A stretch of 64,000 nucleotides of DNA from Mycoplasma haemofelis str. Langford 1. GTDB lineage: Bacteria; Bacillota_I; Bacilli_A; Mycoplasmatales; Mycoplasmoidaceae. The stretch covers positions 558,001 to 622,000 of the forward strand of contig NC_014970.1 of assembly GCF_000200735.1 (NCBI RefSeq), written 5' to 3'. Shown piece by piece: positions 1-10,581 of the stretch. A program made the translations under genes and the position numbers. The notes under the pieces are model-generated. The model was not told the origin of the DNA. It did not search any database and saw only the letters and a list, made by a program, of their open reading frames with translations. Within the stretch, counting starts at the first letter, position 1. Every line of letters begins with the position of its first letter.

Positions 1-467
1 TCCTAGTTACTGAAGACGATTGGAATAAGAAATTTGAAAAGCTTAAGGGGGAGAGCACTGCTCCTACTTATGCACCTTTAAAGGAAGCTCATGCTAAGAA
101 GTCCGAGGAAGCAAAAGCTAAGGAGTTGCATAAGAAAGCATGTGAAGATGTTTATGAGCTTCCCAAAACAACAACTGATAACTTGAATGAGTTTGCCAAA
201 TATTGCTTCTTCAATAACTTAGATAAAGTCGATTCCGGAAAGACTTTGATTTCTGAGAATAATGGCTTCCAAGATAAGTGGGATACCTTTAAAGCTAAGC
301 AAGAATCAGAGATATCTCCTGAGTTAGTGGATGCCTTGAAGAACAAAGGTAGTGCTAAGACAGATTCCGGATGGCAGGGAAAGATGGTTACTGGATGTAA
401 AGCATTATCCGAGAAGATATATGAAGGGGATAATGAGGATTTCAAGGCTTTCTGTATTAAGCCTTAG
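1..467 (+). CDS. Two-module four-Cys paralog, subfamily A (5' end outside window)
   Basis: The 5' end and N-terminal anchor lie before base 1; the last 154 codons are present and end at TAG. All four Cys are visible: KKACEDVY, EFAKYC, VTGCKAL and the terminal KAFC. Module starts are at DDWNKKFEKLK and QDKWDTFKAK. Closest relatives here are 17165-17770 (same frame, same EFAKYCFFNNLDK segment) and 37657-38259. It heads the five-gene plus-strand run 1-2962, with 5 bases to the next gene. Function is unknown; the surface/secreted role is inferred from the family plan. Confidence 0.88.
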   Translation, partial: LVTEDDWNKKFEKLKGESTAPTYAPLKEAHAKKSEEAKAKELHKKACEDVYELPKTTTDNLNEFAKYCFFNNLDKVDSGKTLISENNGFQDKWDTFKAKQESEISPELVDALKNKGSAKTDSGWQGKMVTGCKALSEKIYEGDNEDFKAFCIKP

Positions 468-472
468 TTAGC

Positions 473-1084
473 GTGAGCGCATTAACTAAGGCCGCTGTGG
501 CAACTGGGGGAGCTGCTGGAATTGGTGGCGGGGGCTTCTTAGTCCACCAATTGAGTCAAGCTCCTAATGTCCCTATAAAGACTTTAGTCTCTAAAGAGAG
601 TACTAAGGTTCTTCTTAAGAAGGCAGGAGATGCTGAAGCTTGGAAGACTAAGTGGGGAGCATATAAGACGCAGGATGTTTGGGGTCTTAATAAAGGAGCA
701 GGTTCTGATGTTCCGGAAGAGTTTAAAGACAAGTGCTTGAACCTTTTGGAATCGAAAGTAAAGGGTAAGGAATCTAAGCTTTACTCTGAATTCCTGTCCT
801 ACTGTTCAAGAGATAAGACTATTGCGGATAGGTTATCCGATGAGGGAAGAAAATTAGCGGAAGATACAGATAGTGCTTTTTGAAATGGTAAGTTTGACGC
901 ATATAAAGCCCAGACCAATACTAAAACCATTCCCAACATTACTATAGGTCATACGGAGCTCAATACTTCTAATGATAGCTTGAATAAATTAAAGAATGGA
1001 TGCAAGGAAGCAATTCAGAAACCGGTCACTGATGAAAGTTATTCAAATGTATTTCAGAACATAAAGGAGTTCTGCACTAAGTAA
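473..1084 (+). CDS. Two-module four-Cys paralog, subfamily B
   Basis: 203 residues, GTG start five bases after the previous stop. The N-terminus is a Gly/Ala-rich hydrophobic segment (residues 8-25, TGGAAGIGGGGF). Cys at about 88, 111, 177 and 201; module starts at W57 and W137. The TGA near 881 encodes W137. This layout (W-C-C, W-C-C) is the archetype for the other paralogs. The stop overlaps the next ATG by one base (TAATG), suggesting translational coupling. The closest copy is 17771-18385, in the same position behind an A gene. Confidence 0.9.
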
Positions 1085-1728
1085 TGGCTTTATCAATATT
1101 AAAGATGGTTGCATGCTCCATCGGTTTAGCTTCTTGTGCTGGATTGGGAGTCTTGATATACAATTCTCCTTTTACCTCCAAAGATAAGAAGGCTTCTACC
1201 CCTAAGGTTAGAGATTTACTTAGGGAGAAGGGTTACTCAGTTATGGGGCAAGGAAGCTCCGGTTGGAATACTATCCTTACCGCCTATAAGGACACGAAGA
1301 ATAACAGTATTGTAAAGTTTGGAAGTTCTGCCAATATATCGGAAGAGGAGTTGAAGAGGGAATGTGCTTCTGCATTGGAAGATATTCTTACGACATCATA
1401 TGAGAAGGCAAAGAGATGGTGTGTGGAGCCTAAGAAGGTTTCCGACAAATTAAAAGAGTTGAAATTAACGCCTCTGAAGACTGAGGGAACTAGCGGTCAA
1501 GATGATTCCGAGAATTGGAAGAAATTGGAGAAGGAATATGTGAAGGAGGGTTCTGAGAAGATAACAGGTTTAACCATTGCCAATCCATCAACAGACAATA
1601 GTTGGCATGGTTTGAGAGACGAGTGTAAGAAGCTATTTGAACCTAATCCTTGGGATGACAGCTACGACTCCTCATTAAAACTATCTCAAAAGTGATGTGT
1701 ATCTCAAGCTGTTCCTGCCGATAATTAA
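1084..1728 (+). CDS. Two-module four-Cys paralog, subfamily C (KRWCVEP)
   Basis: 214 residues. The hydrophobic N-terminus (MVACSIGLASCAGLGVLIY) carries an LASC that could serve as a lipobox, which is unusual for this window; lipidation is only a possibility. Module markers are WNTILTAYKD, ECASALED, KRWCVEPKKVSDKL, then WKKLEKEY, ECKKLFE and a final QKWCVSQ. The Trp before the last Cys is TGA at 1693, so the standard code would drop the C-terminus. Relatives: 38288-38929 and 46027-46644. Starts inside the stop of the B gene. Confidence 0.9.
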
Positions 1729-2348
1729 TGAATAAGTTAATTCCTATAACTACAGCAGGAGGTCTTGGTGCTGCGGGAGTTGGTGGTTATTCTTTGTGAC
1801 AGCTTAATCAAAAGGTTACATTTGCAGAGCAGTATAAGAACTCGCTTCTGAAGTTAGAGAAGACAGATTCCATATTAACTTTCAAGTTTACTGGACTTCA
1901 AAATAAGACTCCGAAGCATCCTAAGTTATCTGAAGCAGCTCGTAGATTTTCTGAAACTGAAATAGCCAAGGATTTACATGTGGAAGGATGTGAAGATATC
2001 TATTCATCTCCAGTTGATTCCAGTGAGTACTTTGATGACTTTAAGCAATATTGCTCCAAAGCCATAAAGGATGTGGTTTCAAACATAATAGCTGTTGAAA
2101 AAACAGATACTGGAAAGTGAAATCCGAAATTAACGCTTCTGAGAAGCCACAGCGAATCAGAAAATGGTAAGCTTGATGATAAGTTAGATGCCCTTAAGAA
2201 ATTGCTGCCAGCTTCATCTAGTGGATCCGATAATTTTGATGATAATAAAAGGGAGTCTTTGAAGCAATGGTGTGATGGAATTAAGGAGACCTTATTTATT
2301 TCCGATGAAGAGATCCCTCTAAAGCAATTCAAACTTTACTGCGCCTAA
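1728..2348 (+). CDS. Two-module four-Cys paralog, subfamily D
   Basis: 206 residues; ATG overlaps the previous stop by one base. N-terminus MNKLIPITTAGGLGAAGVGG is hydrophobic. Cys occur in LHVEGCEDIY, FKQYCSKAIKD, LKQWCDGIKE and the terminal LYCA. Two in-frame TGA codons encode W in the anchor and in the KWNPKLTLL start of module 2. The first module has lost the usual Trp (DSILTFKFTGL where relatives have LWDSKF). It is the most diverged D gene; relatives are 38929-39576 and the D genes at 39582-56936. Confidence 0.88.
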
Positions 2349-2962
2349 TGTCTTCTTTAATGACTAAGTTCGCAGCAGGCGCAATAGGATCTAGTGCAGT
2401 TGCAGGTTCTGGATATGGACTTTATAAAATGCATGATAAAGGAGAAACTCTTAAGAGTCTTCTAGCAAGTACTCCTTTAGCTTCAAGTATAGATTCATAT
2501 AAGACTACATTTGAATTCACCAAGAAGACAGATACTGAATTAATAGCTATGCTTAAAGGTAAGAAAAGCTCTGTTAGTGATAGTTCTTCCAATGAAGATG
2601 CAGCTCCCCTTATTGAAGAATGATGTAAAGAGAATATAGATAAGAAGGTTGGTATTCCTGATCAGGACGAGATTCTTCGTAAGATTAAGAAGTGATGCGT
2701 GGCACAACCTTCAACAATAGAGGGGATGTTGAAGAAGCCTATTTTATCGACTGGATGGAATGATAAATACGAAGGCATGAAGGATCAAGTATTTAACGAC
2801 ATCAAGAGTACAGAATTTACAGACAGTCACAAGGAACAAAAAGATAAAGGAGGGCCAGCTTTACAAAAGTGATGTGAAGCTCAAGTAAAGAGTGAGACTC
2901 ATAAAGCTGGAGCTTCTGAGTTATTTAAGAAAGTAGAGACTAGATGTACTAATCCTTCTTAA
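2348..2962 (+). CDS. Two-module four-Cys paralog, subfamily E
   Basis: 204 residues, ATG in the preceding stop (TAATG). Anchor AAGAIGSSAVAGSGYGLYKM; then ESYKTTFEF-type module 1, EEWCKENI, IKKWCVAQP, module 2 with GWNDKYEGMK, QKWCEAQ and a final TRC. Three Trp are TGA. The 3' end overlaps the convergent minus-strand gene 2949-3620 by 14 bases. Orthologous-looking copies are 18391-18999, 37025-37654 and 55038-55670; this one is closest to 18391-18999, sharing GYGIYKMH-like and ESLKSLL-like stretches. Confidence 0.9.
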
Positions 2963-3620
2963 CTGGATCTGCTGCTTGAGGGGCTTTAGAGGCAGCAGGC
3001 TTTGCTGGTTTCTTAACTTCTGTACAATAAGTTCCTAGGTATATAAATTCTTGATCCTTCTTACCTTTAAAAGGGGAGCTATATTTAGAAGTACATCAAT
3101 TCTCTAATTCTTTACTCTCCTCCAGATCAGTCTTAACCTTATCTCGTACCTTCTTTAATTCTTCGGAAATATCAGAATCCTTAGCTTTACTTAATCTCTC
3201 ATTAGCATCCTTCCAACCATTCCCTTTCTGGATTAACTTCTTAGATGCTTGTTCCTCATTTATAAGAACACAGTAATCTTCAAATACCTTCTCTTTACTC
3301 GTATCGAAGGCGGCAATAGAAGCATCTTGACATCACTTCTGCAATTCTTCTGCTTTTGAAACTTCAGGTATTCCAGACTCTTGTGGTTTCTTAGCTTTTG
3401 CTTCCTGTAATTTTTTAAATCTAGTTTGTCACTTCTTATCACTAGCCTTCGCTGTAACTAATCTCCCCTCAAACTTATCTTTAAAAGTATCTATCAACTC
3501 ATCACTCTCATCCTGTATTTCAGAAAAATTTACTGCTTTTCCGCCTAAATACACTGTTCCCGCAGTACCACCAATACCCACAGCACTTACGGCTGCTACC
3601 TTTAGAAAACTAGGAACCAT
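2949..3620 (-). CDS. Two-module four-Cys paralog, subfamily M
   Basis: 223 residues from ATG at 3620; a TTG at 3629 is also in frame, but the ATG fits the family. Anchor FLKVAAVSAVGIGGTAGTVY followed by the M hallmark DKFEGRLVT-W. Cys in LQKWC, EDYCVLIN, ENWCTSKY and GTYCTEVKK, then a short Lys/Pro/Ala tail ending AADPVKKD. The stop at 2949-2951 lies inside the end of the convergent E gene. Overlaps the upstream gene's end by 11 bases. Counterpart in copy 2: 19622-20260. Confidence 0.88.
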
Positions 3621-4335
3621 GATTTGCAACTGGAGCTGGTGAAGCTGTGTCCTGTGCTTTTACAGAAGTCGGTTTTGTTGCTGCAGGTTTACTTACCTTA
3701 GGTACAGGTATCTTCACACAAAAGGAAGATACATCTAAATACTTAGAGTTCTTGGTGTCTGTGAAAGGTTGTTCATAACTCTCAAAACACCATTTCTCCA
3801 AAGATCCAGAATCCGTTCCTTTCTTAATATCTTCTTGAAGCTTCTTCATCTCTCCGGATAATTTAGAAGTATCGAAATTCTTTAACTTCTCGGTAGCTGA
3901 CGTCCATTTCTCTGTACCTTTCTCGGAGATAGTATTTCTAACCTGATCTTTAATCGTTCAAGTACAGAAAGCCTCTATCCCTTTAGTAACTAAACTATTT
4001 TCATCATATGGCTGAATGACTGCAGAATCACATCACTTCTTCAAATCTCCTTGCTTCTTCTCTTTATCCTCTTTAATTTTCTTTAACTCCGGATCCAAAT
4101 TCTGCTCATTGCTATCTCGGAGCTTCTTTAATCTAGCTTCTCATTTATTACTTTTGGCGTCCGATGTAACTAACCTAGTCTTAAACTTATCTGAAACTGT
4201 CTCTATAATGCTGTCATCCTCATCTTGAACTCCAGAGAAATCAACAGCTTTTCCGCCCACATAAACTACTCCAACAGTGCCACTAACTCCCGCTAAGGAA
4301 ATGGCAGCTAATTTAGAAGCACCTAATAAAGACAT
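3610..4335 (-). CDS. Two-module four-Cys paralog, subfamily M
   Basis: 241 residues. N-terminus AAISLAGVSGTVGVVYVGG, then DKFKTRLVTS-W; four Cys, ending LEKWCFESYEQPF and SSFCVKI. A Pro/Lys/Thr/Ala tail of about 34 residues follows the last Cys (SKPAATKPTSVKAQ). Second in the seven-gene minus run; 2 bases after the 4338 gene's stop and overlapping the next gene by 11. Counterpart: 20887-21612. Confidence 0.88.
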
Positions 4336-4337
4336 AT

Positions 4338-4991
4338 CTATTTAGGTTTTGTCTCTGCACTGGCGACAGGTTTAACCGCTTTAGGCTTAAGTTCAGTACA
4401 AAACTTAGAAACGTCTGCTAGTAGTAGATCTTTCTTATCCTTAAAGGGAAGCTCATACTTAGAAGTACACCACTCTTTAAGAGCATTCGCTTCTGTCTCC
4501 AACTTCTTCTTAACTTCCTCCATCTCTTTGGAGAGCTTACCTGTAGAGCCCTTCAGCCTTCCATTAGCACCATCCCAAGTTCCTGTCTTCTCTAATAATT
4601 TATGACTTCCCAATACCTGATCACGAATGTATAGGACGCAGTACTCTTGCACTCCCTTAACTTTGATATTAGTCTCTGATTCAAAAGGCTTTATGGCAAC
4701 ATCATCACACCAAGCCTTTAACTCCTGTTCGCTCTTTACATTCTTAAGATCTTCATCCAATTCATCCTTCTTTGCTTTCTGAAGCTTACTTAATCTGGAC
4801 TTTCATTTAGGATTGTCAGATTTAGAAGTAATAAGTCTTCCTACAAATTTATCCTTGATGGTTTCTACTATGGAATCATCTTCCACATCTACTCCAGAGA
4901 AGTTCGCAAGCTTACTTCCCACGTAAACAGTTCCTGCAGTTCCACCCAATCCGGCCACAGGAACTACAATGAACTTAACTAATGCTGACAT
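4338..4991 (-). CDS. Two-module four-Cys paralog, subfamily M
   Basis: 217 residues from ATG at 4991; a TTG five codons upstream is in frame but lies inside the previous gene. Anchor VKFIVVPVAGLGGTAGTVY. Cys in LKAWCDDVA, VQEYCVLYIRDQ, LKEWCTSKYELPF and SKFCTEL, then the tail KPKAVKPVASAETKPK. ATG and the upstream stop share one base. This intact gene shows how the frameshifted copy at 21612-22297 should read. Confidence 0.88.
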
Positions 4992-5605
4992 TATGATTGG
5001 ATGCAATAGGTAGCAATCTCGCTATACAAGGAATCGTCCAACCCTCTAAAGACATCATCCTGTTTTGAATGACAATACTTCTGAAGAGCACTTGCATCCG
5101 CTGATGATGCAGTTAATTTGTCATAAACGTCTTGAAGATGGGATGGAAGATTGGTTTTGCCTTTATTCTTTAGAGAGTTATTGGCATTAGTTCAAGATGA
5201 TGATTGAGCATCTGTAATGAACTTACTGCCCACCTTCTCCTTAATGGTGTAGACACAATAGGATTCAAACCACTTGATCTTGGTGGACTTTGAATCAAAA
5301 GGAGAGGAAGCTACTCCGGAACACCAAGCTTTGATATCGTCAGCTTGCAAAGATTGCTTAGACTTAACAGATTTAAGAGAAGCCTCCATATCAGCACTGT
5401 TATCCTGCTCCAGTTTGGATTTACGAGTTCCCCACTTCTCTGTATCTTCAGACCCAAAAGTAATTAAAGTGCCCTTATATTTATCTCCAAAGGTCTCCCG
5501 TTTCTCCTCGGGGGAATTTAGGACTTTCATTCCCGCATAAGCGGAACCTGCTGCTCCAACAGTTCCTGCAGAAATCGCAGATGCTAACTTCGCATTAAAA
5601 GCCAT
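4991..5605 (-). CDS. Two-module four-Cys paralog, subfamily M (no Pro tail)
   Basis: 204 residues. The N-terminus is Ala/Gly-rich (ISAGTVGAAGSAYAGMK) and differs from the GTAGTVY anchor of its neighbours. Cys in IKAWCSGVA, ESYCVYTIKEK, LQKYCHSKQDD and ATYCIQS, where the protein ends without a Pro/Ala tail. TGA at 5192 encodes the module-2 Trp. One-base overlaps at both ends. The clear counterpart is 22300-22914, sharing the unusual anchor and the IKWFE(S/T)YCVYT segment. Confidence 0.88.
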
Positions 5606-6285
5606 TATTTCCCTTTTGGTGCTGCTGGAGTAGTAGAGGAAGGGGTATCTGCTTTGGCTTTAGGAGGAGTTGGCTTCTTTATCTTTTTACAAAACTTAGA
5701 TACTTCTAAATAAAGAGGATCTTTGGAATCTTTAAAGGGGCTCTCGTATTTCTCCAAACATCAAGTGCTTAACTTCTTCTCCTTTTTGACTTTCTGCATT
5801 TCCTCTGAAAGTTGCTTATCATCCAAAGCCTCAAGTTTCTCCTTAGCATCCTTTCAATCCTTTTCTTCCGTGCCTGTTATTAATCCGTGTATTTGATCCT
5901 TAATTAAGTATGTGCAATACTTATCTATTCCCTTGGCTAAGGAGCTTTCCTCTTCATAAGGCTCAATAGCAGAATCATTACATCACTTCTTTAAATCACT
6001 CTCAGAGACTTTAGGATCCTTAGTTTTAAGTTGTTTAAGGCCTTCATGTAAATCTGGAGAATTGTCTGACTGTAACTTTGTGAGTCTCTCTTTCCAACCT
6101 TTACTGAAATCGGATTTACTTATTAACCTACCTTTAAATTTATCCTTAACTGTATGAATAATCTCATCGTTATCTTCAGTAACTGAAGAGAAATCTACTG
6201 CCTTACTTCCAACATAAACAGTTCCCGCTGTACCAGCAACTCCTGCCGTTCCCACCAAGGCAGTTTTGAGATATGCTAAAGCCAT
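5605..6285 (-). CDS. Two-module four-Cys paralog, subfamily M
   Basis: 226 residues. Anchor VGTAGVAGTAGTVYVGSK, then NDEIIHTVKDKFKGRLIS. Both halves carry the two-Cys module; the C-terminus is a Lys/Pro/Thr-rich tail of about 30 residues ending APKGK. It shares NDEIIHTV with 22915-23583, its partner in copy 2. Coupled by one-base overlaps to both neighbours. Confidence 0.87.
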
Positions 6286-7010
6286 TAGACACCACTACCT
6301 GCAGGTTGAGAAGCTACTGGTGCTGCTTTAGGCTTAGATTCAGCGGGAGCTGGTGTGGCCTTTGAATCAGGAGTCTTCGGGGTTTTCTTAGGAATCTTTC
6401 TACAGAATCCATGCACATCCTTGTAAGTGGAATCGTCTTTACCTTTATAGAAGGAGTCATGCTGTCCAAGGCATCAAGTAGATAGGGCATTCTTCTTAGT
6501 CTTTAACTCCTCCTGAATTTTCTTCATCTCCTTAGAAAGAGATTTCTTATCCTTCTTCTCTAAAACAGAATTATTCTCAGTTCACTTATCCTCTGACTTC
6601 TCCGTAATCAAGCTACCAATTTGATCCTTTATGAAGAGGGTGCAGTACTGCTCTACGTTATTACTAAAAGTCTCATCTTCAACGGGCTTAATATAGGCAT
6701 CTGTACATCAAACCTTTAGATCATCAGCTTTAGACTGATTGTCCTCCTTAATTTGCTTTAGAGAGGTATGTAACTTGCCGCTAGTATCTTGTTTTAATTT
6801 CTGAAATCTAACGTCTCACTTGGACTTATCCTTCGTAGTATCCTTTACAAGCCTATCTTTAAATCTGTCAGCTACAACTTCAACAAGATCATCCTGCTCT
6901 CCTTCAACTCCAGAAAAGTCAACTACTTTACTTCCTAAATATACAGTTCCCGCTGTACCTCCAACCCCCACAGCCCCAATGGAAGCTAATTTCAAAAATC
7001 CTAAAGACAT
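6285..7010 (-). CDS. Two-module four-Cys paralog, subfamily M
   Basis: 241 residues. Anchor ASIGAVGVGGTAGTVYLGSK, then DRFKDRLVKD. Four Cys, followed by a tail of about 38 residues rich in Pro, Ala and Lys (PDSKATPAPAESKPKA) ending PAGSGV. No separate counterpart in copy 2: its N-terminus resembles that of 22915-23583 (MSLGYLKVASIGAAGV), so it may have arisen by local tandem duplication of the 5605 gene or been lost from copy 2. Confidence 0.87.
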
Positions 7011-7760
7011 CTAAGTACTCTTCTTAGGATCCCCTGTTGGAGCTGCTTTTGCATCTCCTGCAGGAGCAGGGATCTTAGCTGCATCTGGTTTTACAGACTT
7101 ATCAGAAGGCTTTTGTGCTTGCTTAATGGCAACACAGAATGTGGAGACATCCTTATAGAGTTGATCATTCTTATCCTGAAATGGCTTCTCATAACTGGCA
7201 AAACATCATGTTTGCAACTCGGTAGAGTCTTCACTCTTAACCTTCTCTCTCAACTTCTTCATCTCATCAGAAAGAGAACCCTTGTATTCCATTAATCTCT
7301 TGTTAACTGACTTCCATACATCGATCTTCTTATCGGAAGAGATGGCCTTATTAACTTGATCCTTGATTATGTAAGTACAGTAATCTTCAACTCCTTTAAC
7401 AATCAGATCAGCCCCTTCTCCAGAATGGGGCTTTATTTTTGCTTCCTCACACCAAGCTTGCAAATCCTTCTCTGTCTTCTTGCCATCCTTATTAGTCTTT
7501 ATCTCCTCTAAGCCTTGATCCAACTTTCCATCCTTATGCTCTTTAAGCTTTGACAACCTATTCTTCCAAACACTATCTCGCCCCTTAGCAATCAATCTAC
7601 TGCTAAACTTATCTGCGACAGTTTGTATAACACTGTCATCATCTACATGCACACCGGAGAAGCCGGACAGTCATGAACCTCCGGCATAAACAACACTGCA
7701 AGTTCCACCAACCCCAGCACAAGTTAATCCTGCCAACTTAAGGGGAGCAAGTACAGACAT
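7011..7760 (-). CDS. Two-module four-Cys paralog, subfamily M (MSVLAPLKLAG type)
   Basis: 249 residues from ATG at 7760; an in-frame TGA at about 7672 gives Trp in GGSWLSGF, so the start lies beyond the shorter Met at 7652. The anchor has two extra Cys (GLTCAGVGGTCSVVY), a feature shared by 9236, 23583 and 27272. Then DDDSVIQTVADKF, four module Cys, and a tail of about 40 residues rich in Lys/Pro/Ala. First gene of the minus run, facing the plus gene at 7955 across a 194-base gap. Counterpart: 23583-24428. Confidence 0.88.
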
Positions 7761-7954
7761 AATTTCAGAAGAAATGGCGAAAGCCAATACTTATAAACGG
7801 AAGATCTTCTAATTTATTTTTGAAACAAACTATTTAGTAGAGTAGTAGGTAGAAAGATAGGCTCCCTCATTATTTCTGTAGTTCCCTTTTAAGAAATCGA
7901 TCCAAGACCAGTACAGACTAGCCACCTATTCCTCTTTTAATCCTCCACCATTAC
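7761..7954. promoter_or_regulatory. Divergent intergenic gap, probable promoter region
   Basis: 194 bases between the minus M run and the plus N gene, the longest gap in the window. It is AT-rich. I find no ORF longer than about 20 codons and no convincing hairpin. By position it should hold promoters for both sides, but I cannot place -35/-10 boxes confidently. In copy 2 the matching interval holds an extra gene (24509-25120). Confidence 0.4.
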
Positions 7955-8560
7955 GTGATCAAATTAAGTCCCATTATTCTCACTTGTGTTGGAATAGCTG
8001 ACGCAGGTATTGGATTCTTATTTCTAAGTAAATATGAATTTGAAACCGTTTGAACTTACGAACAGAAATATAGATCTTCCACACTGAATCTAAATGGTGA
8101 TGAAAGAATATGGCAATTAAGAATGGAGTCCATGAAAGCTACAACTCCAGATAGCCCAGAATTACGTGCAGTTTCTAGAACTTCAGTAACCAAATCTTTG
8201 GCAGTCTTAAAGAAGGTATGTGGAAAGATATATAAGACTGATGTTAGGAATGGGCGGTATCTAAATGATTTCAAGAGGTATTGTGTCAAGCACAATGAGG
8301 ATTTAATCTTTGGAAAGAATTGAACTGTAATTCGAGAAGGATCTCCTGATAATAGACAAACTCTTATAGATTCCAAACTTGCCTCTCTTCAAAAGCATAG
8401 GAAATATCTAGATAGAGATTTGGCCTCTATAAGGGACTCTTCGGAAGATAATCGCGAGGCTTTAAAGAGGTGATGTACTAAAGTTTTGGAGTCTCTGTAT
8501 GAAGGTTCCTCTTCTACTAGATTCTTAAATTTCTTGGATTACTGTGTAGATAGAAACTAA
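7955..8560 (+). CDS. Two-module four-Cys paralog, subfamily N (KYEFET)
   Basis: 201 residues from GTG at 7955, chosen by alignment with 25149-25775, which has ATG at the matching place. The anchor is less Gly-rich (IILTCVGIADAGIGFLFL) and is followed by SKYEFETVWTYEQKY. Cys in KKVCGKIYKTD, KRYCVKHNED, KRWCTKVLES and LDYCVDRN. Isolated plus gene between two minus clusters; its 3' end overlaps the P gene by 4 bases. Confidence 0.87.
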
Positions 8561-9171
8561 GATGGATTGGATGAGCATCACTTCTCCACTTTATCTCTAA
8601 CCTTCACTTCTGATCCTAAGGATTCATACATTCTCTTATTCAATAAACCAGAACACCACTTCTTCAATGCCTCTGTACCCTTAGATTTATCAGTGGCTTC
8701 TGTTGTGAAAGTGCTATCAGCAATAGCTAAACTTAGTTGAGTCTTGTTCTCATCATAAAAATCCCAAGCCTTTCCCCAAGCATCAGAGCTATCTCCTTCT
8801 AAAGGCAATAAAGTAACCTTAGAAATGGCGGAGATCTCTTCTGATAGAGTTCTCGTATTTATTACACACCATGTGGAAGCTGAATCTAACTTAGTCCCAT
8901 CAGAACTCTTTAAAGTCGTTTCACATCATCTCTCAAGTCCATTAGCATCAATTCCAGAGATCTTATTCTCAGAACTTTTATACACCTCAATCCAACTACT
9001 TCACTCTGTATCCCCACTGGAGAGAATCTTCTTATGCTTCTCTAAAGAAAATTGAATTCTGGATAATAGAGTGGTTGGTTTATTGAAAAGTGCTTGATAG
9101 GAACAATATCCTCCGACTCCTGCTGCTCCGGTTCCAGATGCAGCAATAGTAGCCAAAGAGGCCTTGGTCAT
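8557..9171 (-). CDS. Two-module four-Cys paralog, subfamily P
   Basis: 204 residues. Anchor ASLATIAASGTGAAGVGGY; Cys in LERWCETTL, STWCVINTRTLSEEI, LKKWCSGLL and the terminal EKWCSSNPS, where TGA at 8578 encodes Trp. The WC..TLSEEI stretch links it to subfamily H (WCSEPKTLEEQI). Its ATG lies 4 bases below the frameshifted tail end of the next gene (9175). Counterpart: 25962-26579. Confidence 0.87.
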
Positions 9172-9235
9172 AAATTAGATATCTCCTGCTTGTTTTGCGG
9201 GAGCTGGTGATGTAGGCTCTGTTCCTGTTACTTGT

Positions 9236-9949
9236 TTAGGACTGGGAATCGGGCTTAGAAGCGGCAGGTTTAGCCGCTGCCGGTTTGGCGACTGCTGGCT
9301 TAGGTACAGTTTTACATACCTTAACTACATCTTTATAAGTAGCACTATCCCTGCCTTCAAAAGGCTCATCATACTTCTTAAAACACCAATCCTTAAGATC
9401 TCCAGAAGTATCAATCTTATCCTTTACTTTATCTCAAACTGCTTGTAAGTCCTCAGATAAAGAATCCCTCTTCATCTTAGAAAAGGCTGTATTAACTTCC
9501 TTTCAATCTGAAACATTTGTCTTGGTTTTAGACATAGTTCCATTAGCTTGATCTTTGATGGTGTAAGTGCAATAATCCTGAACTCCCTCTACTATCAACT
9601 TAGATCCTTCTCCTTCTTGGGGCTTTATCTTAGCCTCTTCACATCAAGCACGTAGATCAGATTCTTTCTTATCCGCCCCATCCTTTATGGCCTTCAAACC
9701 CTCAGCAAGCTCTTTACCGGACTCTGCTGTCTTTAATTTTTGAAGTCTTGTTTGTCAAATGCTGGTCTTGTCTTTCCCTATTAACCTATTACTGAATTTA
9801 TCGGCAACGGTCTGTATAACATTGTCATCATCAGTTTCCAATGAAGAAACACCCGATACTCAAGAACTTCCAGCATAAACTACACTACAAGTTCCTCCAA
9901 CACCCAAACAGGATAATCCTGCAAGCTTAAGCGGAGCTAATGCTGACAT
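9236..9949 (-). CDS. Two-module four-Cys paralog, subfamily M, with frameshifted C-terminal tail
   Basis: 237 residues as read, MSALAPLKLAGLSC anchor with extra Cys, then DDDNVIQTVADKFSNRL. All four module Cys are intact (LRAWC, VQDYCTYTIKDQ, LKDWCFKKYDEPF, VKVCKTV). The Pro/Ala/Lys tail stops early at 9236. One base out of frame the DNA continues for about 24 codons ending KQAGDI before a stop at 9175, the same last six residues as in 23583-24428. An extra base near 9240-9256 probably shortened the tail; the folded part should be unaffected. Confidence 0.83.
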
Positions 9950-9958
9950 GTATCTGAA

Positions 9959-10579
9959 TTACTTAAGACAAAGCTTCTCTGCTTTCTTGTACTCAGCATC
10001 TTCGTTATTTACATAAGGAACATTAGATTGTTTAGGACATCAAGCCATAAAGTCCTCAGCCTTACTTTTATTCTTCTCAATATTTCCAGAAGTTCCAGTT
10101 TTTGGAATTAACAAATCATTCCCACTTTCCTGATCATAAGCAGTCTTCGCTGCAGTCCAATCAGATGATTGAGTAGATTCGTTCCACTTCTTCCCGTTTG
10201 CAGAAGAATTAAATTGAGTCTTCAATGAATTTCTAGAACACCACTCAGAATACACTTCCAACTCCTTGGTATCGGTTCTTGAAGAAGCTTCTAGGCAGTA
10301 TCTCTTTAACGAGTCCTTGGTTGGAGTTGTCTTAGAAACATAATCTTCTGATATCTCTACCTTCCCAGATCTTGAATCCTTATATTCCTTAGCCAACTGT
10401 TCTCATACCTTGTCATGCTTATCTCCCGAAGCATCCAAAAGAATTCTTCCCTTGCTGTTATCAAATAACTCCTTAAGAGTTGATCTTGGAGAATCCTTTT
10501 TAAGAACAGTATAGGTAACTCCAGAAACCCCAGCCAAACCGGCAGCTCCTGCCGCCCCCATCATCAACTTACTAGGCAT
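9959..10579 (-). CDS. Two-module four-Cys paralog, subfamily G
   Basis: 206 residues from ATG at 10579. Anchor LMMGAAGAAGLAGVSGVTY; Cys in LKRYCLEASS, YSEWCSRNSLKTQF, FMAWC and EKLCLK. The WCSRNSLKTQF segment corresponds to CTRENLITKL in the plus-strand G genes (35733, 43776, 47998, 51100). In-frame TGA at 10040 and about 10403 encode Trp. Counterpart in copy 2 is 26580-27185, but there it lies on the other side of the M gene, so the order is swapped. Confidence 0.87.
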
Positions 10580-10581
10580 AA

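Noticed and set aside
1084..1728. Firm lipoprotein call for 1084-1728 from LASC
   Set aside because: The segment is lipobox-like, but Cys is also common in other anchors here (7011, 12039, 14569) and close paralogs 38288 and 46027 have none at this site.
3429..3629. Start of the 2949-3620 gene at 3629 (TTG, adding MQI)
   Set aside because: ATG at 3620 matches family N-termini; the TTG lies deeper inside the upstream gene.
4016..4228. Plus-strand ORFs opposite the minus M genes (e.g. 4016-4228, 5274-5540, 6820-7014, 22586-22849)
   Set aside because: Antisense shadows; Ser/Leu/Phe-rich translation of the reverse of Lys/Glu-rich genes, with no family features.
4803..5006. Start of the 4338-4991 gene at 5006 (TTG, adding five residues); likewise 22312 for 22297 and 10597 for 10579
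   Set aside because: In each case an ATG a few codons later fits the paralogs and sits in the standard TAATG or short-gap junction.
7761..7954. A hidden gene in the longest gap, matching 24509-25120 of copy 2
   Set aside because: Both strands read in all frames give no ORF over about 20 codons and no recognisable remnant of that gene.
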